Notes under the pieces: generated by a model | Databases searched by the model: none | Seen by the model: the letters and a program-made list of their open reading frames with translations, nothing else | Told to the model about the DNA's origin: nothing | Shown: piece by piece, positions 63,993-64,000 of the stretch | Numbering within the stretch: position 1 is the first letter of the stretch | Layout: each line of letters begins with the position of its first letter | Assembly: GCF_024679245.1 (NCBI RefSeq) | Contig: NC_090188.1 | Span: forward strand, 34,480,951 to 34,544,950 | Direction: 5' to 3' | Source: Pseudorasbora parva | Taxonomy: Eukaryota > Chordata > Actinopteri > Cypriniformes > Gobionidae | DNA length: 64,000 nt | Program-made: the position numbers and the translations under genes

Positions 63993-64000
63993 ACCCGCTC

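Larger units (their letters stand above)
60100..64000 (-). mobile_element. DIRS-type tyrosine-recombinase retrotransposon, 3' part
   Basis: Minus-strand order from the window edge: RT, RNase H with a following conserved region, then a tyrosine recombinase, then terminal repeats. This is the DIRS layout, and motifs such as YRVLPFGLALSPRT are those of zebrafish DIRS elements as I remember them. There is no DDE integrase and no ordinary LTR. The 5' part (gag and upstream terminal repeat) lies beyond 64000. Frameshifts, a stop in the recombinase, a mutated RT active site and an 862-bp insertion make this copy inactive. Confidence 0.88.

Overview
The window is animal nuclear DNA, most likely from a teleost fish and probably a cyprinid. 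This rests on many repeat families I recognise from memory: Tc1 elements with cyprinid/salmonid-type ends, a DIRS element of the kind seen in zebrafish, and short repeats familiar from Danio and carp. It is AT-rich, full of microsatellites, and holds no host gene I can support. Nearly everything interpretable is a transposable element or endogenous retrovirus, often nested several deep. Family names are from memory and were not checked against a database.

Layout. 1-2187 holds inverted-repeat MITEs and a microsatellite. At 2188-8945 a MITE is split by a damaged Ty3/gypsy element (2441-8865), which itself carries a rearranged, partly inverted piece of a second gypsy element. 9136-12147 is a very young LTR element (CGTGA target duplication) whose whole interior is one 748-residue repeat-rich ORF. 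12880-16340 is a badly decayed gypsy copy ending in a chromodomain remnant. 16341-22400 is mostly featureless, with MITEs including a TTAA-flanked element. 22409-27184 is a nested stack (Harbinger, two hAT-type elements, an LTR fragment, Tc1). 27188-36467 holds scattered repeats, a Tc1 copy, a LINE tail and a striking 44-bp hairpin.

The centrepiece is a 17.3-kb endogenous retrovirus at 38365-55652 with 1.75-kb LTRs, a CTGG target duplication and only about ten LTR-LTR substitutions by eye. It sits inside a LINE tail, which sits inside a Tc1 element, and its env is split by a 1.7-kb TTAA-flanked element: a four-level nest. Gag has a long coiled coil, a capsid and an Arg-rich tail without a zinc knuckle. 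Gag and Pol share a frame and are separated only by UGA in the context UGA-CUAG, a known readthrough motif. Pol has a retropepsin followed by a degenerate second copy, then RT (YVDD), a degenerate RNase H 'tether', a second RNase H with all catalytic residues, and integrase. Env looks like a class-I fusion protein of the F type (short N-terminal subunit, furin site, fusion peptide, C-terminal anchor). It lies just after a strong splice acceptor. This copy is disabled by a gag frameshift, a pol frameshift, an integrase stop codon and the env insertion.

55770-60000 holds a clean hAT copy (perfect 8-bp target duplication) and other repeats. 60100-64000 is the 3' part of a DIRS-type tyrosine-recombinase retrotransposon on the minus strand, cut by the window end. 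It has a mutated RT active site, a poly-C tract at a frame change, and an 862-bp TG...CA insert with a perfect CAGAC duplication.
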